Below, piece by piece: positions 1 through 10,374 of a stretch of 64,000 nt of DNA. The notes under the pieces were generated by a model. The model did not search any database, was not told the DNA's origin, and saw only the letters and a program-made list of their open reading frames with translations. Made by a program: the position numbers and the translations under genes. Source of the stretch: Mycobacterium asiaticum (GTDB lineage: Bacteria; Actinomycetota; Actinomycetes; Mycobacteriales; Mycobacteriaceae); NCBI RefSeq assembly GCF_001673635.1, contig NZ_LZMH01000046.1:40245-104244 (forward strand), written 5' to 3'. Within the stretch, counting starts at the first letter, position 1. Each line of letters begins with the position of its first letter.

Positions 1-800
1 TGCACGCACACCAGCGGCCGAAGCTGGAGCGTTACGACGACTCGTTGTTCCTGGTTCTCAAGACGGTCAAATATGTGCCGCACGATTCGGTGACGCTGGC
101 TCGCGAGATCGTCGAGACCGGCGAGATCATGATCTTCGTCGGCCACGACTTCGTCGTCACCGTGCGCCACGGCGAACACGGCGGGCTGCACGAGGTGCGC
201 AAGCGCATGGACTGCAATCCCGACCATCTGCGCCTGGGCCCGTACGCGGTGATGCACGCGATCGCCGACTACGTGGTGGACCACTACCTGGATGTCACCG
301 CGTTGATGGAGGACGACGTCGACACCATCGAGGTGGTCGCATTCGCCCCCGGCAAGAACATCGACGTCGAACCGATCTACCTGCTCAAGCGTGAGGTCGT
401 CGAACTGCGCCGCTGCGTGGCCCCGCTGTCGGGTGCGTTCCAGCGCATGCAGATCGAGAACAAGGACCTGATCTCCAAGGAAGTGCGCCGGTACCTGCGC
501 GACGTCGCCGACCACCAGACGCAGGCCGCCGAACAGATCGCCAGCTACGACGACATGCTGAACTCGCTGGTTCAGGCCGCGCTCGCCCGCGTCGGCATGC
601 AGCAGAACATGGACATGCGCAAGATATCGGCATGGGCCGGCATCATCGCGGTGCCCACCATGGTCGCCGGGATCTACGGGATGAACTTTCACTTCATGCC
701 GGAATTGGATTCGCGCTGGGGCTACCCCTCGGTGATCACCGTGATGGTGGTGATCTGTGTGGCGTTGTACTTCAGCTTCCGCAAACGCGGTTGGCTTTAG
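1..800 (+). CDS. corA: CorA-family magnesium/cobalt channel, C-terminal part (5' end outside window)
   Basis: The reading frame is open from base 3 with no start inside the window, so only about the last 265 residues are visible. CorA proteins are pentameric inner-membrane channels for Mg2+ and Co2+. The family signature GMN is encoded at 678-686, inside YGMNFHFMPEL. It follows a hydrophobic helix (ISAWAGIIAVPTMVAGIYG) and precedes a second one (VITVMVVICVALYFSF) with a basic C-terminus, the usual two-helix pore. The preceding stretch rich in charged residues fits the long cytoplasmic stalk helix. The gene ends convergently with the SUFU-domain gene 87 bp away. In M. tuberculosis corA (Rv1239c) also lies beside sugC. 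The in-frame TTG at 45 is internal, not a start. Confidence 0.93.
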   Translation, partial: HAHQRPKLERYDDSLFLVLKTVKYVPHDSVTLAREIVETGEIMIFVGHDFVVTVRHGEHGGLHEVRKRMDCNPDHLRLGPYAVMHAIADYVVDHYLDVTALMEDDVDTIEVVAFAPGKNIDVEPIYLLKREVVELRRCVAPLSGAFQRMQIENKDLISKEVRRYLRDVADHQTQAAEQIASYDDMLNSLVQAALARVGMQQNMDMRKISAWAGIIAVPTMVAGIYGMNFHFMPELDSRWGYPSVITVMVVICVALYFSFRKRGWL

Positions 801-815
801 ATCCATATCCCGGCT

Positions 816-871
816 CGAATGTGAGGTTTACGACGCGGCGTCGGCATGTCGCGTCGCGAAATGCACACTCG
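816..871. terminator. Imperfect inverted repeat between convergent genes
   Basis: Two 22-nt arms (816-837 and 850-871) can pair at 16 of 22 positions around a 12-nt loop, between the stops of corA and the SUFU gene. Position suggests a bidirectional terminator, although no T-run follows. The 9-mer GAAATGCAC of the right arm recurs at 6330-6338, so this may be a degenerate dispersed repeat. Confidence 0.4.
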
Positions 872-887
872 GCGCGACTGGAACCGG

Positions 888-1475
888 TCAACGGGGCTGG
901 GCCGCAGGACGAGTGGGATCAAGCACGTCGACTCCGTCGGTCTGCCAGGCCTGGCGCATCGCCTCGGCGCCCTTCAACCGCACCCAGGCCGCCTCGGTCG
1001 CCGTGATCGGTGTGGCGCTGAGGAATTGCACCGGGTCGCGGGGCGGATCCAGCGGCAGGTCGGCGATCTCGCTGCGACCCAGTAACACCGCGCTGAAGGG
1101 CACCCGGACCGACGGACTCGTCCACAGCGGCGAGCCGAGGTCGATCAGGGCATCGGGGACCAGCACCACACCGTCGACCGCGGGCGTCGCGGCCAGAACC
1201 GCGATGCTGCGCGCCAAACCGGTGGCAGGCTCGGGATTGCGCAGCGAGACAACGACTTCGGCTCGCGGCCCGCGATCGGGGTCGGCGACCATTTCGGTGG
1301 GATCCGTCATCGGGTAGCGCGAGCAACCCAGCGAGACGTAATGCACCACCCCGTCGGCGGAGAACCTCAGCACCTCGATCGGTTCGGCGCCCAGGAATGT
1401 CACACTCGCCGAAGCAGGTTCGGTGTCGAAGTGGTCGCGCAGGTGAGCGCGCACCCGATCCAGAATCTGCCTCAC
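888..1475 (-). CDS. Suppressor-of-fused (SUFU) domain protein
   Basis: A 195-residue cytoplasmic protein with no signal peptide or membrane segment. Blocks such as FLGAEPIEVLRF, VVHYVSLGCSRYPM and RAEVVVSLRN resemble bacterial SUFU-like domain proteins (PF05076). SUFU is known in animals as a Hedgehog-pathway inhibitor; bacterial members are often linked to immunity or contact-dependent systems, but here the context is sugar uptake. It starts with GTG at 1475, overlapping the sugC stop by 4 bp, so it is very probably translated as the last gene of the lpqY-sugABC operon. M. tuberculosis, as I recall it, has no separate gene here. Its function in trehalose import, if any, is unknown. Confidence 0.75.
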   Translation of the reverse strand: MRQILDRVRAHLRDHFDTEPASASVTFLGAEPIEVLRFSADGVVHYVSLGCSRYPMTDPTEMVADPDRGPRAEVVVSLRNPEPATGLARSIAVLAATPAVDGVVLVPDALIDLGSPLWTSPSVRVPFSAVLLGRSEIADLPLDPPRDPVQFLSATPITATEAAWVRLKGAEAMRQAWQTDGVDVLDPTRPAAQPR

Positions 1476-2644
1476 GTCGCGGCCGGCACGGTGAGGTTGA
1501 CCCCCGAGTCCGCGTCGAAGACCGCTAGCTTGCGGGTGTCGAAAGCAAGCTCGACCGGTTCACCGATGGCGGCCTTGGACTCGGTGGGAACCCTTGCCAC
1601 GAACTGGTTTTCGTTGACCTCCGATTCCGCGGCGACCTCGTCCAACCGCGCCGAGTGCACCTCGGGGCCGCCGGTGGTGAAGTACACGTATTTATCCGAG
1701 CCCAGTGATTCGACCAGATCGACATTGACCTGGAAAACCAGCGAACTGATGCGCTGGTACCCGTCGATCAAAGCGGCGTCGTGGATGTGCTCGGGCCGCA
1801 CGCCCACGATGATGTTGTCCGGCTTGGGGTGCTCGCCGATCACCTGCTGCAGCTCCGGCGCCAACGTCAGCTCCCCGAACGGAAGTTCCAGGCCGATCGA
1901 CGTCAACGTCGCGGGAAAGAAGTTCATCGCGGGCGATCCGATGAAGCCGGCCACGAACAGATTGGCGGGCCGCTCGTAGAGCTCGGTGGGCGTACCGATC
2001 TGCTGGGCGATTCCGGCGTGCATCACCACCACCCGGTCACCCAGCGTCATCGCCTCGGTCTGGTCGTGCGTGACGTACACGGTGGTGGTGCCCAGCCGCT
2101 TCTGCAGGCGGGCGATCTCGCCGCGCATCTGCACCCGGAGCTTGGCGTCCAGGTTGGACAGTGGCTCGTCCATCAGGAAAGCCTTGGGGTGACGCACGAT
2201 TGCCCGCCCCATCGCCACCCGTTGCCGCTGACCACCGGACAATTGCGCGGGCCGACGTTCCAACAGCTCGGTCAGATCGAGGATCCGGGCGGTCTCTTCC
2301 ACTTTCTGCGCGATGTCGGTTTTCGACATCTTGGCCAGGGTCAGCGGAAAGGCGATGTTCTGCCGCACCGTCATGTGCGGGTACAGGGCATAGGACTGGA
2401 ACACCATCGCGATGTCGCGGTCCTTGGGCGCCTTCTCGTTGACCCGCTCACCGCCGATCCGCAGCTCGCCCGATGAGATGTCTTCCAGTCCGGCAATCAT
2501 GTTCAGCGTCGTCGTCTTGCCGCACCCGGACGGGCCGACCAGGATCACGAACTCGCCGTCGGCAATGGTGACGCTGAGGTCCTGTACCGCCGTGTGACCG
2601 TCGGGGTAACTCTTGTTGACGTGTTCGAGCACAATCTCGGCCAT
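1472..2644 (-). CDS. sugC: Trehalose ABC importer, ATPase subunit SugC
   Basis: 390 residues, close to M. tuberculosis SugC. It powers LpqY-SugA-SugB-SugC, which recycles trehalose released from trehalose monomycolate at the cell wall. ATPase motifs are complete: Walker A GPSGCGKTT near residue 38, signature LSGGQRQRVAMGRA near 135, Walker B FLMDEPLSNLDA and the switch histidine in VYVTHDQTEAM. The C-terminal third is the TOBE/OB regulatory domain typical of the MalK/UgpC group. The ATG at 2644 lies 4 bp after the sugB stop; the stop overlaps the start of the SUFU gene. Cytoplasmic, bound to the SugAB membrane pair. Confidence 0.97.
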   Translation of the reverse strand: MAEIVLEHVNKSYPDGHTAVQDLSVTIADGEFVILVGPSGCGKTTTLNMIAGLEDISSGELRIGGERVNEKAPKDRDIAMVFQSYALYPHMTVRQNIAFPLTLAKMSKTDIAQKVEETARILDLTELLERRPAQLSGGQRQRVAMGRAIVRHPKAFLMDEPLSNLDAKLRVQMRGEIARLQKRLGTTTVYVTHDQTEAMTLGDRVVVMHAGIAQQIGTPTELYERPANLFVAGFIGSPAMNFFPATLTSIGLELPFGELTLAPELQQVIGEHPKPDNIIVGVRPEHIHDAALIDGYQRISSLVFQVNVDLVESLGSDKYVYFTTGGPEVHSARLDEVAAESEVNENQFVARVPTESKAAIGEPVELAFDTRKLAVFDADSGVNLTVPAAT

Positions 2645-2648
2645 CGCG

Positions 2649-3477
2649 CTATCCCTTCACAGCGCCAGAGGTCAACCCGGCGACGATCCGTCGTTGAAAG
2701 ATCAGAACAAAGACAATGATCGGGATGGTGATCACCACCGCGCCGGCGGCGATCGATCCGGTCGGCTCCTCGAATTGCGAACTGCCGGTGAAGTTTGCGA
2801 TCGCCACCGGGGCCGTGATGGCCGCCTTGGTGGCAGTCAGTGACAACGCCAGCAGCAGGTCGTTCCAGGCGAAGATGAAGACCAGAATCGCCGCCGTCAC
2901 CATCCCCGGGGCGGCCAACGGCACGATCACCATCCGGAACGCCTGAGCCGGCGTCGCGCCGTCCAACTTCGCCGCCTTCTCCAGGTCCCACGGTATCTCG
3001 CGGAAGAACGCCGAGAGCGTATAGATGGCCAGCGGCAGCGCGAAGGTGATGTACGGCAGGATCAATCCCGGCCAGGTGTCGAAAAGCCCTATCGCGCGTT
3101 CGATGTTGAACAGCGGTGTCACCAGCGAGATCGCCGGAAACATGGTGATCAGCAGCGTCATGCCGACCAGCGCCCGCTTGCCCGGAAAGTTCAGCCGCGC
3201 AATCGCATACGCCGCCATCGCGCCGAGCGCCACCGCGACGGCCGTGGTGGTCAGCCCGATCCCGATGGAGTTGATCAGCGCCGAGCTGAAGAAGTCGCCG
3301 CGGAAGATGCCGCGGTAATTGTCCAGCGTCACCGACGACGGGATCAGCCTGCCGTCCTTCACCTTTGATGTCGGCTTGAGCGAAAGGCTCAGAATCCACA
3401 GCACCGGCAGCAGCGCGTACAGCACCACCAACGTGTCCACGACGACCCAGAATGTGGCGCGTCGCGTACCCAGCGAT

Positions 3478-3497
<20 letters not shown>
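2649..3497 (-). CDS. sugB: Trehalose ABC importer, permease SugB
   Basis: 282 residues with six predicted membrane helices, of the MalG type of binding-protein-dependent permeases. The EAA loop that docks on the ATPase is visible as [23 protein letters not shown]... around residues 190-210. The chosen ATG at 3497 overlaps sugA by 20 bp; an in-frame GTG at 3488 would shorten the protein by three residues. The C-terminus [14 protein letters not shown] is typical of SugB. Forms the translocation pore with SugA. Confidence 0.96.
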
Positions 3498-5765
<2,268 letters not shown>

Positions 5766-6281
5766 TCAGATCGCCAAACGTGCCAGCAGATCTCGCGCCT
5801 TCTCCGCGTTCTGCGGGTCGCAGAGCACGTCGTAGCGGCCCGCCACGAGTTGCATGGTCGAACTGAAGTCCCGGGTACCGCGCGCCATGGCGTACGGCAC
5901 CGCTGAGGTGATCAACCCGAAGAAAACCCCAGCGATCAGACCCGTGATCAGCGCGCCCCACGGATTGGGGCTGAAAAAGCCGAGCACCAACCCGATGAAC
6001 AGCCCCAGCCACGCCCCGCTGAGGACTCCTCCGCCGAGGACCTTGCCCCAGCTCAAGCGGCCGGTGACGCGTTCCACCTGCATCAGGTCGACGCCGACGA
6101 TGGTCACTTGCTGAACGGGAAATTGCTGGTCGGAGAGATAGTCGACGGCGCGTTGCGCCTCGGCGTAGGTCGGATACGAACCGACGGGCCAGCCTTTGGG
6201 CGGCGTCGGCAATGCCGGCACGTTTCGCCGGCCCCCAGCCCCGCCGGCTGGCGGTTGTCCCGATTGGAATGGGCTAGTCAT
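5766..6281 (-). CDS. Membrane protein with general-stress-protein-17M-like domain (Rv1234-like)
   Basis: 171 residues. A Pro/Gly-rich N-terminus is followed by a domain like the general stress protein YflT/GSP17M family (VGSYPTYAEAQRAVDYLSDQQFPVQQVTIVG, residues ~32-62), then two glycine-rich hydrophobic helices around residues 82-128 and a soluble C-terminal tail. It is the first gene of the lpqY-sugABC unit and lies 3 bp from lpqY. The same neighbour occurs in M. tuberculosis (Rv1234). A role in trehalose uptake has not, to my knowledge, been shown; the linkage is suggestive only. A GAGGA-like ribosome site precedes the ATG at 6281. Confidence 0.85.
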   Translation of the reverse strand: MTSPFQSGQPPAGGAGGRRNVPALPTPPKGWPVGSYPTYAEAQRAVDYLSDQQFPVQQVTIVGVDLMQVERVTGRLSWGKVLGGGVLSGAWLGLFIGLVLGFFSPNPWGALITGLIAGVFFGLITSAVPYAMARGTRDFSSTMQLVAGRYDVLCDPQNAEKARDLLARLAI

Positions 6282-6398
6282 CGATCCTCATCTTTCTCCT
6301 GCCTCGGCCATCGTTACACCTCGGCAACCGAAATGCACTCTCCGGGCTGCGGATTTGACCTGGGCGGGGGTGCCTGACCGTAGGCTACGTTGATCACC

Positions 6399-6863
6399 AT
6401 GACAGCGCCCGGCGGCTCCTCCGGCGAGTACGAACGACCCGCTGAGCAGCCGATCTACGACTCGCCATGGGCCGTGCCGGGGGCCCCGCCACCGGGTCCG
6501 CCGCCGCTGGATTACCCGCCGGACGGCGCGGCCGGTTACCCGCTCCCATATCCACCTCCCATGCCGCCCCCGTACGGCGGCTACCCCGGCGGCTATCACC
6601 CAGGGTGGGAGTACGCCGCCGGGTACGGCACTCGGCGTTCGGGGATGAACACCATGGCGATCACCTCGCTGGTCGCGAGCATCCTCGGCGTCTTCTGCTG
6701 CGTCGGTTCGATAGTCGGGGTGGTGTGCGGCAACGTCGCCCTCAGCCAGATCAAGCGGACGCGCGAAGACGGCCACGGCCTGGCCGTCGGCGGCATCGTT
6801 ATCAGCGTCGTGACCCTGCTCTTCTACCTCTTCATCCTGGGGCTGGGCGTGATCGGCGCCTGA
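6399..6863 (+). CDS. Proline-rich DUF4190 membrane protein (Rv1233c-like)
   Basis: 154 residues from ATG 6399; a TTG nine bases upstream is in frame but less likely. The first ~75 residues are a Pro/Gly/Tyr-rich tail, probably disordered (PPPGPPPLDYPPDGAAGYP). The DUF4190 domain follows with two membrane helices (MAITSLVASILGVFCCVGSI and VGGIVISVVTLLFYLFILGL) joined by the short loop NVALSQIKRTREDG. A TAGGCT hexamer at 6381-6386 is a likely -10, giving a leader of only about six bases. It is divergent from the Rv1234-lpqY-sug operon. Function unknown. Confidence 0.85.
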   Translation: MTAPGGSSGEYERPAEQPIYDSPWAVPGAPPPGPPPLDYPPDGAAGYPLPYPPPMPPPYGGYPGGYHPGWEYAAGYGTRRSGMNTMAITSLVASILGVFCCVGSIVGVVCGNVALSQIKRTREDGHGLAVGGIVISVVTLLFYLFILGLGVIGA

Positions 6864-6902
6864 CCCCTGCCGCCCGAACCTGCCGACTCGCACCGGGCTG
6901 CC

Positions 6903-6915
6903 TACGCTTTCCTCA
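6903..6915 (+). promoter_or_regulatory. -10 element for a leaderless start
   Basis: TACGCT at 6903-6908 is followed by six bases and then the ATG at 6915, so the transcript would begin at the start codon. No Shine-Dalgarno sequence is seen. Confidence 0.5.
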
Positions 6916-8222
6916 TGGGTTCGGTCAACAGGGTGTACGTGGCGCGGCTGCCACGGATGATGGTGTTAGGTCCACTCGGCGAATCCTTCGGGCGGGTGCG
7001 CGACGTGGTGATCAGCATCAGCATCGTGCGCCAGCAACCCCGCGTCCTGGGGCTGGTCGTCGACCTGGCGACCCGCCGCAGCATATTCATCCCGATCCTT
7101 CGGGTGGCCGCCATCGAGCCCAACGCCGTGACGCTGAACACCGGCAACGTCTCGCTGCGCCATTTCGAGCAGCGGCCAGGTGAAGTGCTGGCCATGGGTC
7201 AAGTGCTGGACACCCCGGTGCGGGTCAACGATCCGGACCTGCCGGAGCTGGCCGGATTGGACGTGGTGGTCACGGACCTGGGTATCGAACAGACCCGAAC
7301 CCGGGACTGGGTGGTGACCAGGGTCGCCGTCCGCACCCATCGACGACTGAGGCGGCGCGGGCCGGTGCACGTCGTGGAGTGGCAGAACGTGCACGGCCTG
7401 ACGCCTTCGGCCCTGGCCATGCCCGGGCAGGGTGTGGCGGAGCTGCTCGAACAGTTCGAGGGTCGCCGCGCCGTCGACGTCGCCGACGCCATCCGCGGGC
7501 TGCCCACCAAACGCCGGTACGAGGTGTTCAAGGCTCTCGGCGACGAGCGGCTGGCCGACATCCTGCAGGAACTGCCCGAATTGGACCAGGCCGAGGTGCT
7601 GTCCCAGCTGGGCACCGAGCGCGCCGCGGACGTGCTGGAAGAAATGGATCCCGACGACGCCGCCGACCTGCTGGGCACGCTGAACCCCAGCGACGCCGAA
7701 GTGCTGCTGACCCGAATGGATCCCGACGATTCCGACCCGGTGCGCCGGCTGCTGAAGCACTCCCCCGACACAGCCGGCGGTTTGATGACGTCGAACCCCG
7801 TGGTGCTCACCCCGGACACCTCGGTGGCCGAGGCGCTGGCCCGGCTGCGCGACCCGGACCTGAGCCCGGCGCTGGCGTCGATGGTGTTCGTCGCGCGTCC
7901 CCCGACGGCCACCCCGACCGGACGCTACCTGGGCTGCGTGCACCTGCAGCGGCTACTGCGCGACCCACCGGCCGAACTGGTCGGCGGAATCGTCGACAAT
8001 GATCTGCTGACCCTGACCCCGGAAACGCCGCTGGGCGCCGTGACGAGGTATTTCGCGGCGTACAACCTGGTGTGCGGGCCGGTGGTCGACGACCAGAACC
8101 ACTTGCTGGGCGCGGTCACCGTTGACGACCTGCTGGATCACCTCCTCCCGCATGACTGGCGGGTGGACGTGCCGCAGCTGGATCCGGCGGGCCGGCCGCC
8201 CCGGGGCGGAGGAGCGCTGTGA
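6915..8222 (+). CDS. MgtE intracellular N-domain and CBS-domain protein (Rv1232c-like)
   Basis: 435 residues, soluble. The first ~140 residues resemble PRC-barrel repeats (LGPLGESFGRVRDVVISI; LGLVVDLATRRSIFIPILRV). Residues ~165-290 form the MgtE N-terminal helical superhelix, with its repeating acidic pattern (LADILQELPELDQAEVLSQL, EEMDPDDAADLLGTL). A CBS pair follows (TSNPVVLTPDTSVAEALARL; LLTLTPETPLGAVTRYFAAY). In MgtE channels these parts sense Mg2+, but the membrane domain is missing here. The next gene, a DUF1003 membrane protein, overlaps by 4 bp and may supply the membrane partner (inference). The arrangement is the same in M. tuberculosis. Confidence 0.9.
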   Translation: MGSVNRVYVARLPRMMVLGPLGESFGRVRDVVISISIVRQQPRVLGLVVDLATRRSIFIPILRVAAIEPNAVTLNTGNVSLRHFEQRPGEVLAMGQVLDTPVRVNDPDLPELAGLDVVVTDLGIEQTRTRDWVVTRVAVRTHRRLRRRGPVHVVEWQNVHGLTPSALAMPGQGVAELLEQFEGRRAVDVADAIRGLPTKRRYEVFKALGDERLADILQELPELDQAEVLSQLGTERAADVLEEMDPDDAADLLGTLNPSDAEVLLTRMDPDDSDPVRRLLKHSPDTAGGLMTSNPVVLTPDTSVAEALARLRDPDLSPALASMVFVARPPTATPTGRYLGCVHLQRLLRDPPAELVGGIVDNDLLTLTPETPLGAVTRYFAAYNLVCGPVVDDQNHLLGAVTVDDLLDHLLPHDWRVDVPQLDPAGRPPRGGGAL

Positions 8223-8725
8223 GCAACTCAGCTGCGCCGCGACGGCTGTACACCCCGCGGACCTCGCGCCGGTTCACGCCGCGGTTGGATCCCGAGGCCG
8301 TCGGGCAGATCACCGAGTCGATTGCCCGCTTCTTCGGCACCGGCCGCTATCTGCTGCTGCAGACGGTGTTCGTGGTGATCTGGATCATGCTCAACCTGTG
8401 GGCCGTGCACTGGCGCTGGGACCCGTACCCGTTCATCCTGCTCAATCTGGCTTTCTCCACCCAGGCGGCGTATGCGGCGCCGCTGATCCTGCTCGCCCAG
8501 AACCGCCAGGAGAACCGCGACCGAGTCGCATTGGAGGAGGACCGCCGCCGCGCGGCCCAGACCAAGGCCGACACCGAATATCTGGCCCGCGAGCTGGCCG
8601 CCCTGCGGCTGTCCATCGGCGAGGTGGCGACGCGCGACTACCTGCGCCACGAGCTGGAGAGCCTGCGCACCCTGCTGACCGAGCTGCAGGACGGCGCCGA
8701 TCGGCGGGCTAAGAAATCCAGCTGA
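8219..8725 (+). CDS. DUF1003 membrane protein (Rv1231c-like)
   Basis: 168 residues starting at GTG 8219, overlapping the previous stop (GTGA). DUF1003 proteins have two membrane helices; here they are LLLQTVFVVIWIMLNLWAVH and PFILLNLAFSTQAAYAAPLI. The conserved block PLILLAQNRQENRDRVALEEDR follows. The C-terminal ~60 residues are a predicted amphipathic coiled coil. Translational coupling to the MgtE-N/CBS protein suggests a two-protein membrane complex, possibly in divalent-ion handling. This is inference only. Confidence 0.9.
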   Translation: MSNSAAPRRLYTPRTSRRFTPRLDPEAVGQITESIARFFGTGRYLLLQTVFVVIWIMLNLWAVHWRWDPYPFILLNLAFSTQAAYAAPLILLAQNRQENRDRVALEEDRRRAAQTKADTEYLARELAALRLSIGEVATRDYLRHELESLRTLLTELQDGADRRAKKSS

Positions 8726-8741
8726 GAACCAACTCGGCCAT

Positions 8742-8787
8742 TGCGCAACTCCCGTTACGAGAGTTATGTATGGTGATCTAGTTCACG
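8742..8787 (+). promoter_or_regulatory. CRP-like site and adjacent palindrome upstream of the transglycosylase gene
   Basis: GGTGATCTAGTTCACG at 8772-8787 has the core GTGA-N6-TCAC, the pattern of mycobacterial cAMP receptor protein sites. Just upstream lies the palindrome AACTCCCGTTACGAGAGTT (8742-8760), with 5-bp outer arms and 3-bp inner arms. Both lie in the 115-bp gap before 8841. Sites are read by eye; binding is not shown. Confidence 0.45.
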
Positions 8788-8840
8788 AAGCTAACAAGAG
8801 GTCAGTTTCCCGGCGGCTCACTTGAATTGAGGACGGTCAG

Positions 8841-10325
8841 GTGCGAATAGGGGGACGCTGGGGTGCTAACCCGGTTGTCGCGAAGGTGCGGCAGCAGGCA
8901 CTCGGCGTGACGCTGAAGCCGGTTTTCGGGCTTGCGGTGATTTCCCCGTTGATCCTGGCGAGTGCGGTCGGCGCTACGGCTCCCACCTTTCACGGCAAGA
9001 ACCAGCCGCTGCGCACGGCCATCACCCCGGTGGCAGCCGTCGGCCCGGCCCCCAAGGTCGACCTGTCCCGGCCGACCGTCATCTCCGTCCAGCGGGTACC
9101 CACCAGTTTCCACGTCGCGGCGGCCACCTCCTCCGCCCCGCCGCCGCCGACGATCGTCAATTCGCCTGGCACCCTTGGCATTCCGATCATGGCGCTGTCC
9201 GCATACCGCAACGCCGAGCAGAAGATGAACGCCGCGGCACCGGGCTGTGGCGTGAGCTGGAACCTGCTCGCCGGGATCGGGCGCATCGAGTCGATGCACG
9301 CCAACGGCGGCGCCACCGACGCGCGCGGCACCGCGACCAACCCGATCTACGGTCCCGCGCTGGACGGCACGCTGCCCGGCAACGAGGTGATCGTCCAGAG
9401 CAACCAGGGCAACCGGGTGACCTACGCCCGCGCCATGGGTCCGATGCAGTTCCTGCCGGGCACCTGGGCGCGGTACGCCGTCGACGGTGACGGTGACGGC
9501 GTGCCCGACCCGCAGAACCTGTTCGACGCGACCTTGGCCGCGGCCCGCTACCTGTGCAGCGGCGGTCTGAATCTGCGGGATCCGATGCAGGTGATGGCCG
9601 CGATCCTGCGCTACAACAACTCGATGTCGTACGCCCAGAACGTGCTGGGCTGGGCGGCGGCCTACGCCACCGGCGTGGTCCCGGTCGACCTGCCACCGAT
9701 CACCGGGCCGCCCCCGCCGATCGGCGATGCGCACCTCGAACATCCGGAGGGCCTGGGCCCGAACCTGCCGCTGAACGTCAACGGCCTGGGCGGCAACGAC
9801 CCGATGCTGCAGCACATCCCGCTGATCGACTTCGGGCAGCCGCAAATCATCTCGCAATACCCGCAGTTGCCACAGCAATCGCCGATGTGGCCGTGGCTGC
9901 CGCCCGCGCAGCTGCAGCCGCCGCAGCCGGTGGTGACGCCGGGATGCACCCTGATCTGCCTGAGCTCGCAATCCCCCGAGTCGGCGCCACCGGGGATGGC
10001 ACCCCCGATACCGAATGGGCCACCGATACCCAACGGCGGCATCGTCCTGGCACCGGCCGCTCCGCCGGCGGCACCGCCTTTCCCGGACCCGTTCGCGCCG
10101 TCGCCACCGTTTGCGCCGCCACCGCCGGCTCCGATCGGTCAACCGCCGGCCGCACCGGCCCCCGCGGTGCCATCGCCCGCAGCGCCGGCGCCCCCGGCCG
10201 CACCGGCCCCCGCGGCTCCGGCGGGCCAGCAGCCGCCCAACGGATCACCGACACCCAAGCCGGCGGGCCCGCAGCAGCCCAGCGCACCGGCGCCGGGCGA
10301 ACCGGTGCTCGCCCCGGTCAGCTGA
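8841..10325 (+). CDS. Secreted or anchored lytic transglycosylase with proline-rich tail (Rv1230c-like)
   Basis: 494 residues from GTG 8841. A signal or anchor helix occupies residues ~25-45 (PVFGLAVISPLILASAVGA). The SLT-type catalytic domain spans ~130-280: CGVSWNLLAGIGRIES carries the expected catalytic Glu. GPMQFLPGTWARYAVDGDGD and NLFDATLAAARYLC are typical of the transglycosylase family 2-like fold, and ILRYNNSMSYAQNVLGWA completes it. The last ~150 residues are Pro/Ala-rich and probably span the wall. The expected role is cleavage of peptidoglycan glycan strands during growth. It is longer than my memory of the M. tuberculosis protein (about 410 residues), mainly through the tail. A candidate CRP site lies 54 bp upstream. 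Confidence 0.88.
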   Translation: MRIGGRWGANPVVAKVRQQALGVTLKPVFGLAVISPLILASAVGATAPTFHGKNQPLRTAITPVAAVGPAPKVDLSRPTVISVQRVPTSFHVAAATSSAPPPPTIVNSPGTLGIPIMALSAYRNAEQKMNAAAPGCGVSWNLLAGIGRIESMHANGGATDARGTATNPIYGPALDGTLPGNEVIVQSNQGNRVTYARAMGPMQFLPGTWARYAVDGDGDGVPDPQNLFDATLAAARYLCSGGLNLRDPMQVMAAILRYNNSMSYAQNVLGWAAAYATGVVPVDLPPITGPPPPIGDAHLEHPEGLGPNLPLNVNGLGGNDPMLQHIPLIDFGQPQIISQYPQLPQQSPMWPWLPPAQLQPPQPVVTPGCTLICLSSQSPESAPPGMAPPIPNGPPIPNGGIVLAPAAPPAAPPFPDPFAPSPPFAPPPPAPIGQPPAAPAPAVPSPAAPAPPAAPAPAAPAGQQPPNGSPTPKPAGPQQPSAPAPGEPVLAPVS

Positions 10326-10362
10326 GACCGACCGGCCTGAGCTGGCGCCGGTCCGCGCCGCC

Positions 10363-10374
10363 TACACTCGGCGG
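10363..10374 (+). promoter_or_regulatory. -10 element for leaderless mrp
   Basis: TACACT at 10363-10368 lies five bases before GTG 10374. This favours GTG 10374, with the ATG at 10377 as second codon or as alternative start. Confidence 0.45.

Noticed and set aside
8802..10142. 446-residue minus-strand ORF over the transglycosylase
   Set aside because: Arg/Gly-rich antisense shadow; the plus-strand frame has signal peptide and catalytic motifs.
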